Assembly: GCF_905163445.1 (NCBI RefSeq)
Contig: NC_053190.1
Location: 870,501-934,500 of the forward strand
From: Pararge aegeria
Lineage: Eukaryota; Arthropoda; Insecta; Lepidoptera; Nymphalidae
DNA: 64,000 nt
Direction: 5' to 3'
The position numbers and the translations under genes are program-made. Below are positions 1-10,870 of the stretch, piece by piece (within the stretch, counting starts at the first letter, position 1; the number at the start of each line of letters is the position of its first letter). The notes under the pieces are model-generated. The model was not told where the DNA came from. It ran no database searches and worked only from the letters and a program-made list of their open reading frames with translations.

Positions 1-68
1 GTAGCAGAATATTGTACACTATATTAAAAGTCGATGATTTATTTAAAAAAAAAATTATATGTTATGAA

Positions 69-376
69 ACGTTGGTAGACCAGTGGGTTCAGTGGGAGCT
101 CAACTTTTAATTCAAGAGTTCAAATCCCGGTATGCAACTCTAACTTTAGTAATTTATGTGCGTTTTAAGTTAATTACTTAAAAATATCACAGTGTATAAA
201 CAGTGAAGGAAACCATCGTGAGGAGTTACTACATTACTACATAATGTTTTCAAAGGTGTGTGGAGTCCACCAACCCGCAATGGGCCAGCGTGGCGGATTA
301 CGGCCTTAACCCCTTCTCATTGTGGGAGGAGACCCGTGCCCTGAAGTGGCCGGTAATGGGTTGATGTGATGGTGAT
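69..376 (+). mobile_element. SINE-2 copy, near full length
   Basis: A degenerate tRNA-like head (GGTAGACCAGTGGG, then GAGTTCAAATCCC as B box) is followed by the family body with CATCGTGAGG, GGCCTTAACCCCTTCTCA and GGAGGAGACCCGTGCCC. It ends near TTGATGTGATGGTGAT, the worn (GAT)n tail. It matches the copies at 53.8, 49.5 and 43.0 kb. Confidence 0.8.
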
Positions 377-929
377 ATCATTAAGTCTTTTTTTTCACTG
401 ATTTATCGTTTCTAAAGCGGTTAGTGTTAGCTGAAAGTATCCTAAAAAGTCCTTGGCTAGCACACCAGTTCAAACGCTTCTTTGTTAGCGCTAACTTGTT
501 ATAAAATAAAAACAAACGTGCGTCGAATTGAAAAACTCTTTATTTTGTTATTTCGGTAAAAAGCAAAATAATGCTTCCGTAGGTATAAAATCTCTTTGCA
601 AATATCTTTATTCGTTCGCAGAGGCCGGCCGCAGTAATGTAGACTTAATGTAAGCTCCAATTTAGACACGCTTCGAGGATTTTTTAACAAAGTAATGGGA
701 TTACAGTGAGCGAGGTTTTAATGCGTTAAATTTTATGATGAAAAGAAAAATAGAGCGGCTCTAAGATAATAATTTCCTCTTCGTACGTAGATATTAAAAT
801 ATCTTAACTTCCACTCATGTCCTGATTGTTTTAAAAGAGTGAATAGTGATATATGTATATTTTTGTATCCGCGTACCCTTGCGTACGTACCCATCACCCT
901 TATCCCATGTTATGTGGGGTCGAAAAAAC
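377..929. other. Anonymous AT-rich spacer
   Basis: I see no recognisable gene or repeat here. A 63-codon open frame on the minus strand (499-690) has no motif and is the size expected by chance in this composition. Confidence 0.5.
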
Positions 930-1225
930 ATTTTTTTTTATTCTAATACAAGTTAGCTCTTGACTACAATCTTGAGATGGTAGCGTGCTGATCTGTGCGA
1001 TCCCGGACTTTGGTTTCTACATGGCATCGTACCGGAACGCTAAATCGTTAGGCGTGCCGCTTATTTTTGTCACGAGGCTGGTAACTAGCCAAGGTTAACG
1101 CCTCCTAACAGACCAGACCATAGAAAATGCAGAAATTTTAAATGTTTAAATTTCCGTGCTGGGAATTGAATCCGGTTCCTCCGCCTTGTAAGACTACAGC
1201 GCTCAAAACTGTACCAGCGAGGTCA
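930..1225 (-). mobile_element. SINE-3 copy, near full length
   Basis: Read on the minus strand, a tRNA-like head with an A box (GACCTCGCTGGTACAG) and a B-box region (GGATTCAATTCCC) leads into TCTGGTCTG and GCGTTCCGGTACGATGCC. The copy ends at TAGTATTAG-like sequence and an A-rich tail (poly-T at 930-940 on the plus strand). Both RNA polymerase III boxes carry mutations, so it is an old copy. Confidence 0.8.
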
Positions 1226-1770
1226 TCTTTCCTTTTTTAAACTTGAAGATAGACTTGTTTTAGATTTGACAATTTTTGTCTGACGTCAACATTCCTTAGA
1301 TATTTTGTAAAAGTGCGTAATACTTGAAGTTTTAAGCATAATTTTCATAATACTTAATATAAAATAAATAAGCAGTGTTTATAACTAGTATACATGCTCA
1401 GCATGGCGTTGCCTCAGGCGTTATTACATGGTACGATTGTTTAATATATTATTCAAGGCACTATTCGCAAACTGTTTCATAATATGTAAACATACCATTT
1501 TCATGTTATAGTGTGAAATATTTACATGCAAAATAGCAACTATTCTTCCGTAAATCACTCTAAAGCTGTTCTCTTATATATGAAAGTAAGTGTTAAATAA
1601 TTGGAATAATTTTAAAGCTCGACTTTGTAATGTTATTTTCCTAGGGAATAAAGAATTTCATAAGGTGTAAATGCAACCTCGATTGCTAAGAACGTGGAAG
1701 GGCTCAAGACGAAAATATTTGATTAACCTAACCCTTTCCTCGACAACAAACGGAAGACGAATGACTATCT
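1226..1770. other. Anonymous AT-rich spacer
   Basis: No gene or confident repeat is visible. A short stretch near 1330-1380 (TTTTCATAATACTTAATATA) recalls part of Rep-E but is too worn to call. Confidence 0.4.
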
Positions 1771-2091
1771 TATACTAATATATAAAGCTGAAGAGTTTGT
1801 TATTTTGTTTATTTGAATGCGATATTATCTGGAACTACTAATCAGTTTTGGCCAGTGTTGGATATATATTATCATCACAAGACAAATAGGAGTATAGCAT
1901 AATTGAAAAATGTTTTTTTTCCTTTTGAGAGCTTCCGCTGCGTGCGCTGCGCAAACGGTTAAAGTTTTGATAAAATGATGTATGAAAAAGTTGTTAGTAA
2001 ACAAAAGACTGTGACAGCATATATGTCTAACTTTTAAGGTTGACGAAGTATACGCGGACGAAGTCGCGAGGGATGGCTCGTTTTAATATAA
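1771..2091 (+). repeat. Rep-J element, complete-looking
   Basis: It starts at TATACTAATATATAAAGCTG, followed by AAGAGTTTGTTATTTTGTTT. It ends at CGCGGACGAAGTCGCGAGGG. These are the typical ends of an abundant lepidopteran repeat found with either end next to unrelated DNA. No ORF is present, so it would be non-autonomous. Its class (Helitron-like, MITE or LINE-derived) cannot be decided here. Confidence 0.6.
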
Positions 2092-2309
2092 ACCTCTTTG
2101 CCAGAATGTCAATTGTATTTAGATACATTGACCCCGCCCGTTACCTTAAATTTCAGTTTTGACAATACAGCACTGCTGGGCTAACTTGATTGATCTGACA
2201 AGATAGATGAAACTCTTTAACGATTTTATTTATTGTATGATTGGGTCAGTTTAACTTTGTTTGTCACTAACGCGCCCAAGTTTAGCCTATTGAGACCCTC
2301 TGGCCGGCA

Positions 2310-2574
2310 GAGGAGAGTGGGGAGTACCACCGACACGCTTATTTATGTCGCTAAGCAGCAGTATTGCAATGGTGTTCCGTTACGAAAGGGCGTGGATGTC
2401 GGTGTTATTACAGGCGCATGAGGCTTAACACCTACGCCTCAGATTGATGGACACAGGTCGGGAAGTTGCAGGACATGTTCCTTGCATGCCTGGAGAAGTG
2501 TTGCTCTATTAAAGGGGATGATTTTCCACTTACTTAAGTGGGTCGAAAGGTCTGTCAATTATTAAAATAAAAAA
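2310..2574 (+). repeat. Rep-P copy
   Basis: It shows the family order GGGGAGTACCACC, GCTAAGCAGCAGTATTGCAA, GAAAGGGCGTGG, GGCTTAACACCTACGCCTCA, then GTTTTCCAC-like and GTCTGTCAATT with a short A-rich end. Matching copies lie at 18.7, 34.5, 48.9 and 60.3 kb. No protein is encoded. About 60 bp directly downstream (2577-2632) resembles Rep-Z. Confidence 0.7.
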
Positions 2575-2791
2575 GCCTACTCCAATGCGGGTGCTTTAAC
2601 GTCATTATACCCGGACCGATGACGGCTTAATCACGCCAATATCTTAACTGCTACTACCATTGATTTAATATTTCTCTAGTAATTGTACCTATGCTCACTG
2701 GCACATAATATGATTTTTTATCAGAAAAACCCAATACTAAAAACCAGCCAGGTTGTTGGTTTAATGAACACAAATATATAGACATTGAGTT

Positions 2792-3014
2792 TGACAGCCG
2801 GTTAGCGCAATGGGCAGCGACCATGCTTTCTGAGTCAAAGGCCGTGGGTGAGATTCCCACAACTGGAAAATATTTGTGTGCTGAACATGTATGTTTGTCA
2901 GTGTCTGGGTATTTAGCTGTCTGTTATAAGTATATATGTGTATTATATTCATAAAAATATTCATCTTTGGGGCTAGATAGCGACGTGTGTATTTTTCTAT
3001 TATATTTATATTTA
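2792..3014 (+). mobile_element. SINE-1 copy
   Basis: The head GACAGCCGGTTAGCGCAATG and a B-box region GTGGGTGAGATTCCCAC (two bases inserted) are followed by CACAACTGGAAAATATTTG and the 3' end GGGGCTAGATAGCGACGTG. It lacks the usual CATCAGTCATCTTAGTACCC block, so it carries an internal deletion. Confidence 0.8.
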
Positions 3015-3630
3015 GAGTTAACATTAATCAAAAGTCTATAACAATTAATAATTGTTACACGATAATACAAATTGTGCCATCTGCATCCACGGACCGCGGT
3101 AATAGAGTATTGTTTGTCAAACCGAAACTAGCAAATTAGATGTAGCAGCATGCTATCAATTCCGGCTCTACTATGTACATTGCTTTTGGTTGATTTGATT
3201 AAGCCTGTTGGGTATAGTAGGTTAGTTTCCCATGTTTGATTTGTCGATTATTTTATTCGTAACAGCAAGGCTTCGAAACAAAAAATTCAAACCAGTTTCA
3301 GTCGTTAGATATCACTATTTGGCTCCTGGTGTTAGAATTATTTCCGTTAAGGTTTTAGTTTCGTGATTTAATCGTTTTTCGCTTAATTGAGCGGTTTATG
3401 GATTTTAATATTTCTTTGATTTGCAATTTTCTGAATAGTAGTGGAATTAACGATCAATATCAAACAGATTTTAGCAGCGGAACGCTCTGATGATTTTTAG
3501 TTATTACTTAAAATTTTTACGCATTCGGACCTTGGTTTTTAATCGCAGCATAAATCGGTTTTGGCGTTTGGTGAAATATATAAAGCTATAATACAGGTAA
3601 CTGGAAGCTGAAGAAAACAGTAATCACCAA
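3015..3630. other. Anonymous spacer
   Basis: I can identify nothing here. It is AT-rich, with no long open frame and no match to the families repeated elsewhere in the window. Confidence 0.4.
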
Positions 3631-3770
3631 CTCTCCCTTCTCCACGGTAGTCATACGAAGCTACTTAGGGAACATAACTGAGAACGGGTAGCAGCATCTG
3701 TGCTAATACTACAATCTACTAAGATCACCAGCCTGTCTGCTCAGCGAGGTGATTATGGGCGAAACCTCTC
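3631..3770 (+). repeat. Rep-Q fragment
   Basis: CTCTCCCTTCTCCACGGTAG, then CTTAGGGAACATAACTGAGA and ACCAGCCTGTCTGCTCAGCG followed by a GGTGATT...GGGCGAAACC end. Related blocks are at 42.3-42.44 kb and 54.1-54.3 kb. I recognise this as a recurrent lepidopteran repeat but cannot classify it. Confidence 0.5.
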
Positions 3771-3904
3771 GTTCTCTCGCTCTGTTATAAGCTATTGATG
3801 ATAAGCCGTTTTACTTAGAATTATTCACATTATCAAGCCATTTCCTCTCAGAACGTTAGATTTCTTGAAAGTTCTGGAATAGTTCGCTTATGTATACCGG
3901 TTAC

Positions 3905-4249
3905 CAGTGGCGTGCATAGAGGGTATGCACAGGGTATGCAGATGATATAAAAACAAAAAAATCTCCAGTATAAGTTATTAAAAACTTAAGGTTAGGCATT
4001 TTATAATTTTTACAATGGCGATCCGTAAGTTTTTTATGACTAGTACTGAATATTTTTCTTCATTTTATATCATCTGCCTGGAAGAAATCGCTATGTAGCG
4101 ATAAGTCCACCAAATTGTACTCTCTTGATTGTATTTATATCTTTGTAACTACTTTTTGTTTCTTTGGTGTACAATAAAAGTGTATTCATTCATTCATTCA
4201 TCTGCTCGCTTAGTGCATACCCTTCGCATACCCTCAATGCATGCCACTG
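3905..4249. mobile_element. hAT-like MITE with 8-bp target duplication
   Basis: The ends are inverted: CAGTGGCGTGCATAGAGGGT at the left and the complement of CAGTGGCATGCATTGAGGGT at the right. The element is flanked by a perfect 8-bp duplication, CCGGTTAC, at 3897-3904 and 4250-4257. An 8-bp duplication with CAGTGG-type ends is characteristic of the hAT superfamily. No transposase is encoded, so it is non-autonomous. A LINE-c 3' fragment sits inside it at 4078-4197. Confidence 0.85.
4078..4197 (+). mobile_element. LINE-c 3' end nested in the hAT-like MITE
   Basis: CTGGAAGAAATCGCTATGTA, GCGATAAGTCCACC and ACAATAAAAGTGTATTCATT match the LINE-c 3' ends at 38.5 and 52.8 kb. The copy ends in ATTC repeats. 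TCATCTGC at 4070-4077 is repeated at 4198-4205, giving a target duplication inside the host MITE. The insertion is a 120-bp, strongly 5'-truncated copy. Confidence 0.8.
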
Positions 4250-4257
4250 CCGGTTAC

Positions 4258-4862
4258 CGATATCACATTGGTTCCTTACAAAACTTTCGATAACTTAACC
4301 GGTTAAATCCAGAAAAAATCTTCTTTTTCTTTATATACCTTTCCATTCATTACGGTTATATGCTATAATATAACTGTGCTAAGCTTTTCGTAAACCAGGT
4401 GGGGGAAGGTTTTCCACGCGTACGCTTCGTCGTTGGCAAGTCTAGGCGAATCTTCACCATACGGTTGTCGGGGCATCTTTGGACGTAACCATACCACCAA
4501 TGGGGACAACAAGAACGATTTTTACCGGTCACTAACCAAATATTAATTAATTAACACTGGTTCCAAACGGTGGTAACGGGAAATGCCATACAAAAACATT
4601 TTGCGAATACTGCATTAAAATTCAGGAGGTAGCTTTATAATACTTTAATTAAATCGTTGACTGCGTCACACGTGTGGTATTTTTACCTTAGCAAAGTGTG
4701 TGCTCCAACATGTATCGGGCATGGCTCCATACAAATGAAAGCACGTGTGAAACGATGCACGTTCGAGGTTATAGTTCTTATAAAACTTACACGTGGTAAC
4801 TAAGATTAAAACCGATACTAGCCCATCAATGGGGTCGATTTTTAATTTTCACATTTAACGTG
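4258..4862. other. Anonymous spacer
   Basis: No gene or repeat recognised. A moderately GC-rich patch at 4425-4515 has no visible motif or open frame. Confidence 0.4.
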
Positions 4863-5170
4863 TTACATATGCAGTGCAGTAAGTAGATCTTCTTCTCCTG
4901 TTCCTGGGTCTTTTCCGTACTTGGTTGGTCTGGAACCGTTCGTTGTACGTGGCCACTGATGCGGCTCCCTGCTGGACCACTCCAGCCAGCCGTGCTCACT
5001 CCAGAAGCTTAGCAGGCCGCCCAGGTTGCCGAGTGCTTCATGAAATGTTGCTGAGGAGCCAAGGTGTGCTGCGCGTTGTTCTGCTACTCCATTGCATTGG
5101 AGCATTACGTGTATCAGAGTTTCTTCCGTCTCCAGGCATGCTCTCCAGGACTGTCAGTTATACCTAAACA
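4863..5170 (-). pseudogene. LINE ORF2 C-terminal remnant (zinc-knuckle end)
   Basis: Translated on the minus strand from about 5155, the frame reads through RACLETEETLIHVMLQCNG, then AAHLGSSATFHEALGNLG and LLSFWSEHGWLEW to a stop at 4863. The spacing C..ET..HV...C is the C-terminal zinc-finger-like pattern of non-LTR retrotransposon ORF2 proteins (R1/jockey-type), followed by the conserved LGG/SFW segment. The first cysteine expected before RAC is read as serine or tryptophan, and no reverse transcriptase lies upstream. It is a 5'-truncated dead copy, not a host gene. The clade is inferred from memory of related elements. Confidence 0.6.
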
Positions 5171-6580
5171 GTTAAGTAGATATTATGGAAAATTTTTATA
5201 TATCCAATGGTCACTGTAGTAAAGTAAAGTAAACCTCATCGTCTGCAAAAGTCTTATTCAAATCAGCGTGTCGGAAAAACCTAAGGAATTTAAAAAGTTC
5301 GTTTCTATGCCTTCTGTTTTTACTACATATAAATATCTGTACTCGCTGCAAAATATAGTGTGTGCTCATTGTGTTCAGGAGCCATGGAAGCATATATCTA
5401 CAGTTTTTTTTTCAGAACTGCACGGGTCAAAACGGAATTGACAATTTGATAGATGCAGTATAGCTATTGAAATATCATTTCATAAACATCTATACCACGG
5501 TATACACGTTGTACTAAAAGTTTTTAGTGAGCTCCGTTAGGGTTATTGTTTAAATCATATCACGACAAGTTAATGCACGCTAAAGTAGTCCCTACCACTT
5601 ATAGATAGAGGTTACAATTGGGCGTTCAGATATTCCTATTTTCGATAGAGTAATAGTAACGGTGTAGTTTTAGCAATTATTTCGGAACCAAACTTTGGAA
5701 CAAGCGCAGGGCTTCAGTGTGTCAAGTTAGTTGTTTGGTGCGCGTGTACCGAACAAGTGACAACTAAACAATAGCACACTGTTTTAATGACTTCTGCAGT
5801 GGCGGTTGAAATAATATTGTAGCTCAATTCTAATTAAATCGTTGCTTTGAATTGAACGGGGATAGTTTTGTATAGTTATTAAGACCCGTGCTTTGTAGTT
5901 GGCCGGTTGATGTGATGAATAAACAATCAATTATTATTTTAGTTGTACCACCATCAAAGTTATATCTGAACTAGGTAAGTACATCAGATGCATGCCCCTA
6001 TGTCTTACGATCGGTATTCAATATCTTGCCAGTTTGAGCATACATGTCAATAATTTACGTAAATTACGATAAGTGTGTGGCATGATTTAAAAATACGCAA
6101 TGGAAACTTTGTTTGTGTCACGGGCTTCCGTCAATAAATAACTGAGTCAATCAATTACTCTTATGTGGATTCCTCGTGAGGCCGTATTTATTATGAGGGT
6201 ACTTTTTCCGTCCAATTATCGGAGCCTTAGGCAATTGACGGAGCAGGAAAACATGATGAAAATGTATATTATTTATAGAAGTATAAGCATGACATGAAAA
6301 TAAAGTGAAACAACTTTTTGCGTGGTTTATTTGACTCAGTTGTTTATGTAGTGCTGTAGCTAGGTGGTGGGACGTGACTTCGTTCACAGACAATTTTGTA
6401 ATTTAAGGAAAAAATGTACGTACCTAACATTTTTTTCTATACAAGCTTTTATTCCTTATTCTTCGTTGGCTCTAAAATCCGCTTTTAGAGATGATTTAAT
6501 TATATGTTTTTCCAAGTTAGATCCAATTGCGATGTTTTGATAATAGTTATGATTTCAAAGTAAAATAAAATAAATAACAG
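5171..6580. other. Long spacer with one SINE-2 scrap
   Basis: Mostly anonymous AT-rich DNA. At 5881-5920 there is a remnant of the SINE-2 3' end (GACCCGTGCTTTGTAGTTGG then GGTTGATGTGATGAA). A 6150-6393 minus-strand open frame of 80 codons has no motif. Confidence 0.4.
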
Positions 6581-6896
6581 TTAAAAAAAAACTTTTATTT
6601 CCAATTGCACACAGTTAATTTTATAAATGTTATGTTGGTTTGTGTACGCTTCAAAAACTCAAAAAGTTCTGCACCGATCGAGCTGAAATTTTAGCATGAT
6701 ATATAATACGCAACAAGGATTGTTTTATCTATTTTTTGCATCAGTCACATAGCAGACTGTGGAAAAACAAAAAATATTGCATATCCACAAGTATTGCAAA
6801 ATTAAACTCATATGAAATGTATTCTTTATTTTATTTCTCATTTCAACCATTCAATCACAATGTGCCACAGCGAAGCGTGGCAGGGTACATCTAGTA
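6581..6896 (+). repeat. Unclassified interspersed repeat
   Basis: GCACCGATCGAGCTGAAATT, then TGTGCCACAGCGAAGCGTGG and CAGGGTACATCTAGTA at the end. This is a familiar lepidopteran repeat type with a GTGCCACAGCGAAGCGTGGC hairpin-like end. There is no ORF, and I see only this copy in the window. Confidence 0.5.
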
Positions 6897-7785
6897 TTAT
6901 TAATAAAATCCTTGTTGTTTAGGTATTCAAAGTTAGGCACATCATAATTTAGAAGTTTGTTGGGGGTGTTTGTATCCGCTAAGAAAGGGATTCTTTAAAA
7001 CCTATCCCTATAGGGGTCAAACGGAGATTTGCTACAATAAATTACTTCGATTTTTTTTATATAATATTTATCTATAATAAAAGAAAATATTTATCTATAA
7101 TAAGTTGTACGCTGATATATACATTTATTTTTATATCTTTTTAAATAATAACACTAAAGCTAACCTTGTCTGTGGCTCTCCTCCCATATTTAGATACATT
7201 TTTAACTGTATCTATACATGGGAGGTAGCAATATTTGAGCAATGTGGAATATAGAAAGTGTCTTTAATCAAAAACTAACTCAACTTATAACTGCCTGGAT
7301 AGCTAGGGAAGACAATGTCGAATTAAATTCAATTAGCAAAAGTTATCTCACTGAATTCCTGTGGTGACAACTAGTTTAGGACTGGTTGTTGCTACGGGTC
7401 GTATTTCAAACAATTATTTCGCAAACTTCATGTTTTCAGTATTATATCAGACATCGGAAACATGCTACAGTTCGTTTACTAGAACTTGTCCCATAAATAA
7501 TATTGGGGACTATGTAAGATAGGGGACACGTAATAGCGAATAGACTATAGTCCAGTGTACATTAATTAAATTAAATGTGAAATCTAGTTTAAAAATGTCT
7601 ACATAATAGTACATCTGATATGATAGAAATAAAAAAGCGCTTTACGCGGGTGTCCGTTTATCCGCTTATTTTGACGCGGCTCTCACCTTCATTAAGATAC
7701 TATACGCGTATTTATAAATATATATATAGGTAATAAGTTATGGGCACCAATAATTTGGATTAACATGATAATATTGACTTGATTT
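6897..7785. other. Anonymous spacer with a weak inverted repeat
   Basis: No gene seen. An imperfect inverted repeat at 7182-7227 pairs CTCCTCCCATATTTAGATAC with GTATCTATACATGGGAGG across a short loop. Confidence 0.4.
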
Positions 7786-8049
7786 GATGGCCGATTGGCG
7801 GAGTGGGCAGCAATCCTGCTTTCTGAGTCCAAGGCCGTGGGTTCGATTCCCACAACTGGAAAATGTTTGTGTGATGATAATGAATGTTCTTCAGTGTCTA
7901 GGTGTATTTGTATGTGTATTTATGTTGTAAGTATTTATGTATATTATTCATAAAAATATTCATCAGTCATCCTAGTACCCATAACACAAGCTACGCTTAC
8001 TTTGGGGCTAGATCGCGATGTGTGTATTGTCGTAGTATATTTATTATTA
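7786..8049 (+). mobile_element. SINE-1 copy, full length and well preserved
   Basis: The head has GATTGGCGGAGTGGGCAGC (A box) and a perfect GGGTTCGATTCCC B box. The full body follows (ATTCATAAAAATATTCATCA, then GTACCCATAACACAAGCTAC) and the end is TTGGGGCTAGATCGCGATG with TATTTATTATTA. It is among the best preserved of the window's SINE-1 copies. Confidence 0.9.
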
Positions 8050-8051
8050 TA

Positions 8052-8330
8052 AACTACCCATTGTTCTTCCTGGAGATGTTGCTTAAAAAGTTCAAAGTTT
8101 GTAATAAAAGAAAGCTTATAGAAAAGTCCTATTATAGTATTAAGGACTCCGTAATCGATAAAAAAGCTTGGTATTAATTATTGTTCTAATCAGGATGCTC
8201 TTCTAACAATTTTAAATTACAATGTGAGATGGTGATAACAAAAAAAAATCAGCCGGCTAAGTTTGTTGTGGACTTCTTCTTAAACCAGGGCGCGTTTGGA
8301 ACCCTCGTGGCTTTAGTTTTAAGTCGACGA
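8052..8330 (+). mobile_element. LINE-a 3' end with last codons of ORF2
   Basis: The frame ending at 8177 reads LKKFKVCNKRKLIEKSYYSI then KDSVIDKKAWY and a stop, the conserved C-terminus of LINE-a (compare 25723-25920). The 3' UTR begins GAGATGGTGATAACAAAAAA and continues to GGAACCCTCGTGGCTTTAG. It abuts SINE-1 on the left and a second SINE-1 3' end on the right. Confidence 0.8.
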
Positions 8331-8390
8331 ACTTTGCTTACTTTGAGGCCAGATGGCGATGTGTGTAATTTCTTAGTGTACTTATATTTC
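8331..8390 (+). mobile_element. SINE-1 3' tail fused to LINE-a
   Basis: ACTTTGCTTACTTTGAGGCC then AGATGGCGATGTGTGTAAT is the last about 55 bp of SINE-1, without head or body, starting exactly where the LINE-a sequence stops. The same junction and the same two diagnostic bases occur at 19602-19658. Confidence 0.7.
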
Positions 8391-9216
8391 ATATGTTTCA
8401 TAGTATGGACTAACCTTACGCTATAAGTAAGTGTTTGGTATTGTAGCAAGAATCCGGCTTAACCATTGTGTAGCCGTGTAAACACTAAGCTGGCTGGCCG
8501 GTAATGAGGTACATTATCACCTCTGGTACACCCGACCCGCGGTCACCTGTTTAATGAGGGTAACCGTTCATCATGCAACCCTATACTTCGAAGTTTAATT
8601 ACAGAGGAAACAAAAATAGTCCATAAAGAAATATATAATATATAGGTAACTTCAAAGGTAAAAGTTTTTTTGTTGCTTAGTTGCTAACTCCGCCGGGGAT
8701 TTTAGCGAAATAGATTTACAGTTTTCTTTAAAAACGCGGTGACAACCACAATATCAGATGTGCTACATTCAAAGTCGAATAAAGTCACGCAAGATTAAGG
8801 TCTTAAATAATGTTATTTTATTAATAATAAGAACAATACAGTCTTATCAGATTTCATGATAAATCGATGAAAATTAGTATTTAGGTTAAAAAATGGCAGA
8901 AACAAAATAAAATTCTACCCCCCAACGAAGTTGAATAGGGAATGAAAGTTTAATTGACATAATAAGATATCTCGTCTCGCGTTGTTTAGCCCAAGTCTTG
9001 CAAAATCGCCGCCACTATCCTAAGGTGGGTGGGGTGAAGCAGTGGCTCACAACCAGTATATATTTAACCAGGGTGTATTTTGTAAGAGAAACAAAATTTG
9101 TGTGCGAACCGCATCAAAAAAATTACGTGGACGAAGTAGTGGGAGACTGCTAGTATTAATATATTAAAAACAATTAGAATTCAGTCGTTAACCAGCTGTG
9201 TACTCGAAAACAGCTA
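8391..9216. other. Spacer with a Rep-J-like end
   Basis: Nothing recognised over most of it. At about 9118-9160 ATTACGTGGACGAAGTAGTG followed by CTGCTAGTAT resembles the terminus of Rep-J-type elements, so an old copy may lie just upstream. Confidence 0.35.
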
Positions 9217-9475
9217 CTTCAAAGTCAAAGTCAATATCTTTATTCAAGTAGACCCAGAGATGGCATTTTTGATGCGTACATTACATGAGAAATGTGTACA
9301 CGATAAACTGAATACTAAAGCTATGAGAGTTCCAAACGCGTCCTGGTCTCAGAAGAAGCCCACCATCACCATCTCACTTTGTCATTTAAAATTATTATAA
9401 GAGGAACCTGGGTAGAGCAATCATTCACAACCAAGATTTTTTCACGATTACGTAGTCCTTTATACTTACTATACT
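9217..9475 (-). mobile_element. LINE-a 3' end
   Basis: On the plus strand it starts with AAAGTCAAAGTCAATATCTT (complement of the TTTGAC tail). It continues through CACTTTGTCATTTAAAATTA and ends at ATTACGTAGTCCTTTATACT, within the last codons of ORF2. There is an internal deletion before CACCATCACCATCTC. Confidence 0.75.
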
Positions 9476-9827
9476 TACTGTACGACTCTACTGCTGCTAA
9501 TCTCTCCTGGAAACATTTCTCCAAACTTCCGCAATTACAAAAGTTTAAAGTATTTTTTTTTTTAGCTTTTGATAACGTATAACAGACGCGATTTATCATT
9601 TTCATACAAAAGTTCCTTTTTTGTTTTTTAGCTTTAATTTTATTTCGTAATAAGTGAGTGAAGATAAGAGGTATGCCAAATGAAAATTTCGCCATTTTAA
9701 ACTTTTTTAGATTGAGACTACTTGGTGGTGGTGATTTGGGCATTTTGATTTAATGGCAGGGTGTTTCGAAAAAAAAAAAATTATTACAAGTAGAACCTAT
9801 TCTCTCTTCTCTCTCTTTTCTTAGTCG

Positions 9828-10306
9828 TTCACTCTTGACAGAGTGGTCGTGGTTGACGATGATACATTTTCCTTGGCTACAGCAGTCCCCACGACGCGCC
9901 TTAGCTTGTTACGATCTTCAGCGTTTCCGGAACATTGGACTATGGAGGTTTGTGTTGCAGCTTTTATTATGTCTGTCCAACGCGTGGGTTATCGAACGCG
10001 TGACTGTTTGCCTTCCAATTTCCCCTGGACAACAAGTCGTTACATTGAGTGTTTATTCCTAGTTATGTGTCCAAAGAACTTGAGGATTCGTATCTGAAAA
10101 CCTCTCTTTGACTTTTAGTTTCTCCAGGATCGACACGTTAGTCCGAAAAGCTGTCCAAGGGATACGCAACAGTCGTCACCAGCACCAAATTTCTAGTGCA
10201 TCGATTCTGCGACGGTCTTTCAAGCGTACTCTCCATGTTTCGGCGCCGTACAGAAATATTGGGAAGACCAAACTTCTCATCAGGTGGACTTTCGGATAAC
10301 CTATTA
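9828..10306 (-). pseudogene. RTE-like LINE ORF2 C-terminal remnant
   Basis: Read on the minus strand from about 10305, the translation begins KVHLMRSLVFPIFLYGAETW, then RRRIDALEIWCW, a TGA stop where arginine is expected, LLRIPWTAFRTNVSILEKL, a frameshift into RILKFFGHITRN, and later PTRWTDIIKAATQTS. The order LYGAETW, ALEIWCWRR.LRIPWT, ILKFFGH and RW.D.I is the ordered C-terminus of RTE-clade endonuclease/reverse transcriptases. At least one nonsense codon, further stops and a frameshift show it is dead. Confidence 0.8.
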
Positions 10307-10335
10307 CTCTATAAGTAAAACTTTCGTTACTTATC

Positions 10336-10870
10336 CAAGTCAAAGTTAAAAATATCTTTATTCAAGTAGGCCCATAGATGGCAATTTAATGCGTACATTA
10401 GGTACATGAGAAATGTGTACACGGTAGTGGATATGGCGATAACCATAACCGTAAACTTAAAACTAAAGCTAGGAAGGTTCCAAACACGTCCCGGTCCAAG
10501 AAGAAACGCACACAAACTTAGCGGGAAATTTTTTTTCTTGTCACCATCTCCATTGTCATTTAAAATTAGAGCAACCAGGTTAGAACAATAATTTATACCA
10601 AGCGTTTTATCGATTACGTAACCTTTTATACTACAATAAGACTTTTCTATAAGTTTTCTTTTATTACAAACTTTGAACTTTTTAAGAGACATCTCCAAGA
10701 AGATCAATGTGTAGTTTATAGCAAAATTGTATGCAATTTCCTTTAAACGTATTATGAATTTTATGTAAACTAGTATATTGCACTGTAAGTTTGTTCTTAC
10801 TTCTTATGTTCAAATAATAGCACCCACATTTTTTCTTGAATTTAAAAATATTTTTAGAAACATATATTAA
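10336..10870 (-). mobile_element. LINE-a 3' end, longer copy
   Basis: On the minus strand it encodes NIRSKNKLTVQYTSLHKI, a worn YNKLP region and LKKFKVCNKRKLIEKSYCSI, ending with DKTLGINYCS where a stop is usual. The 3' UTR and a worn TTTGAC tail (plus strand CCAAGTCAAAGTTAAAAAT) follow. It aligns end to end with the copy at 29.24-29.80 kb. Confidence 0.8.
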
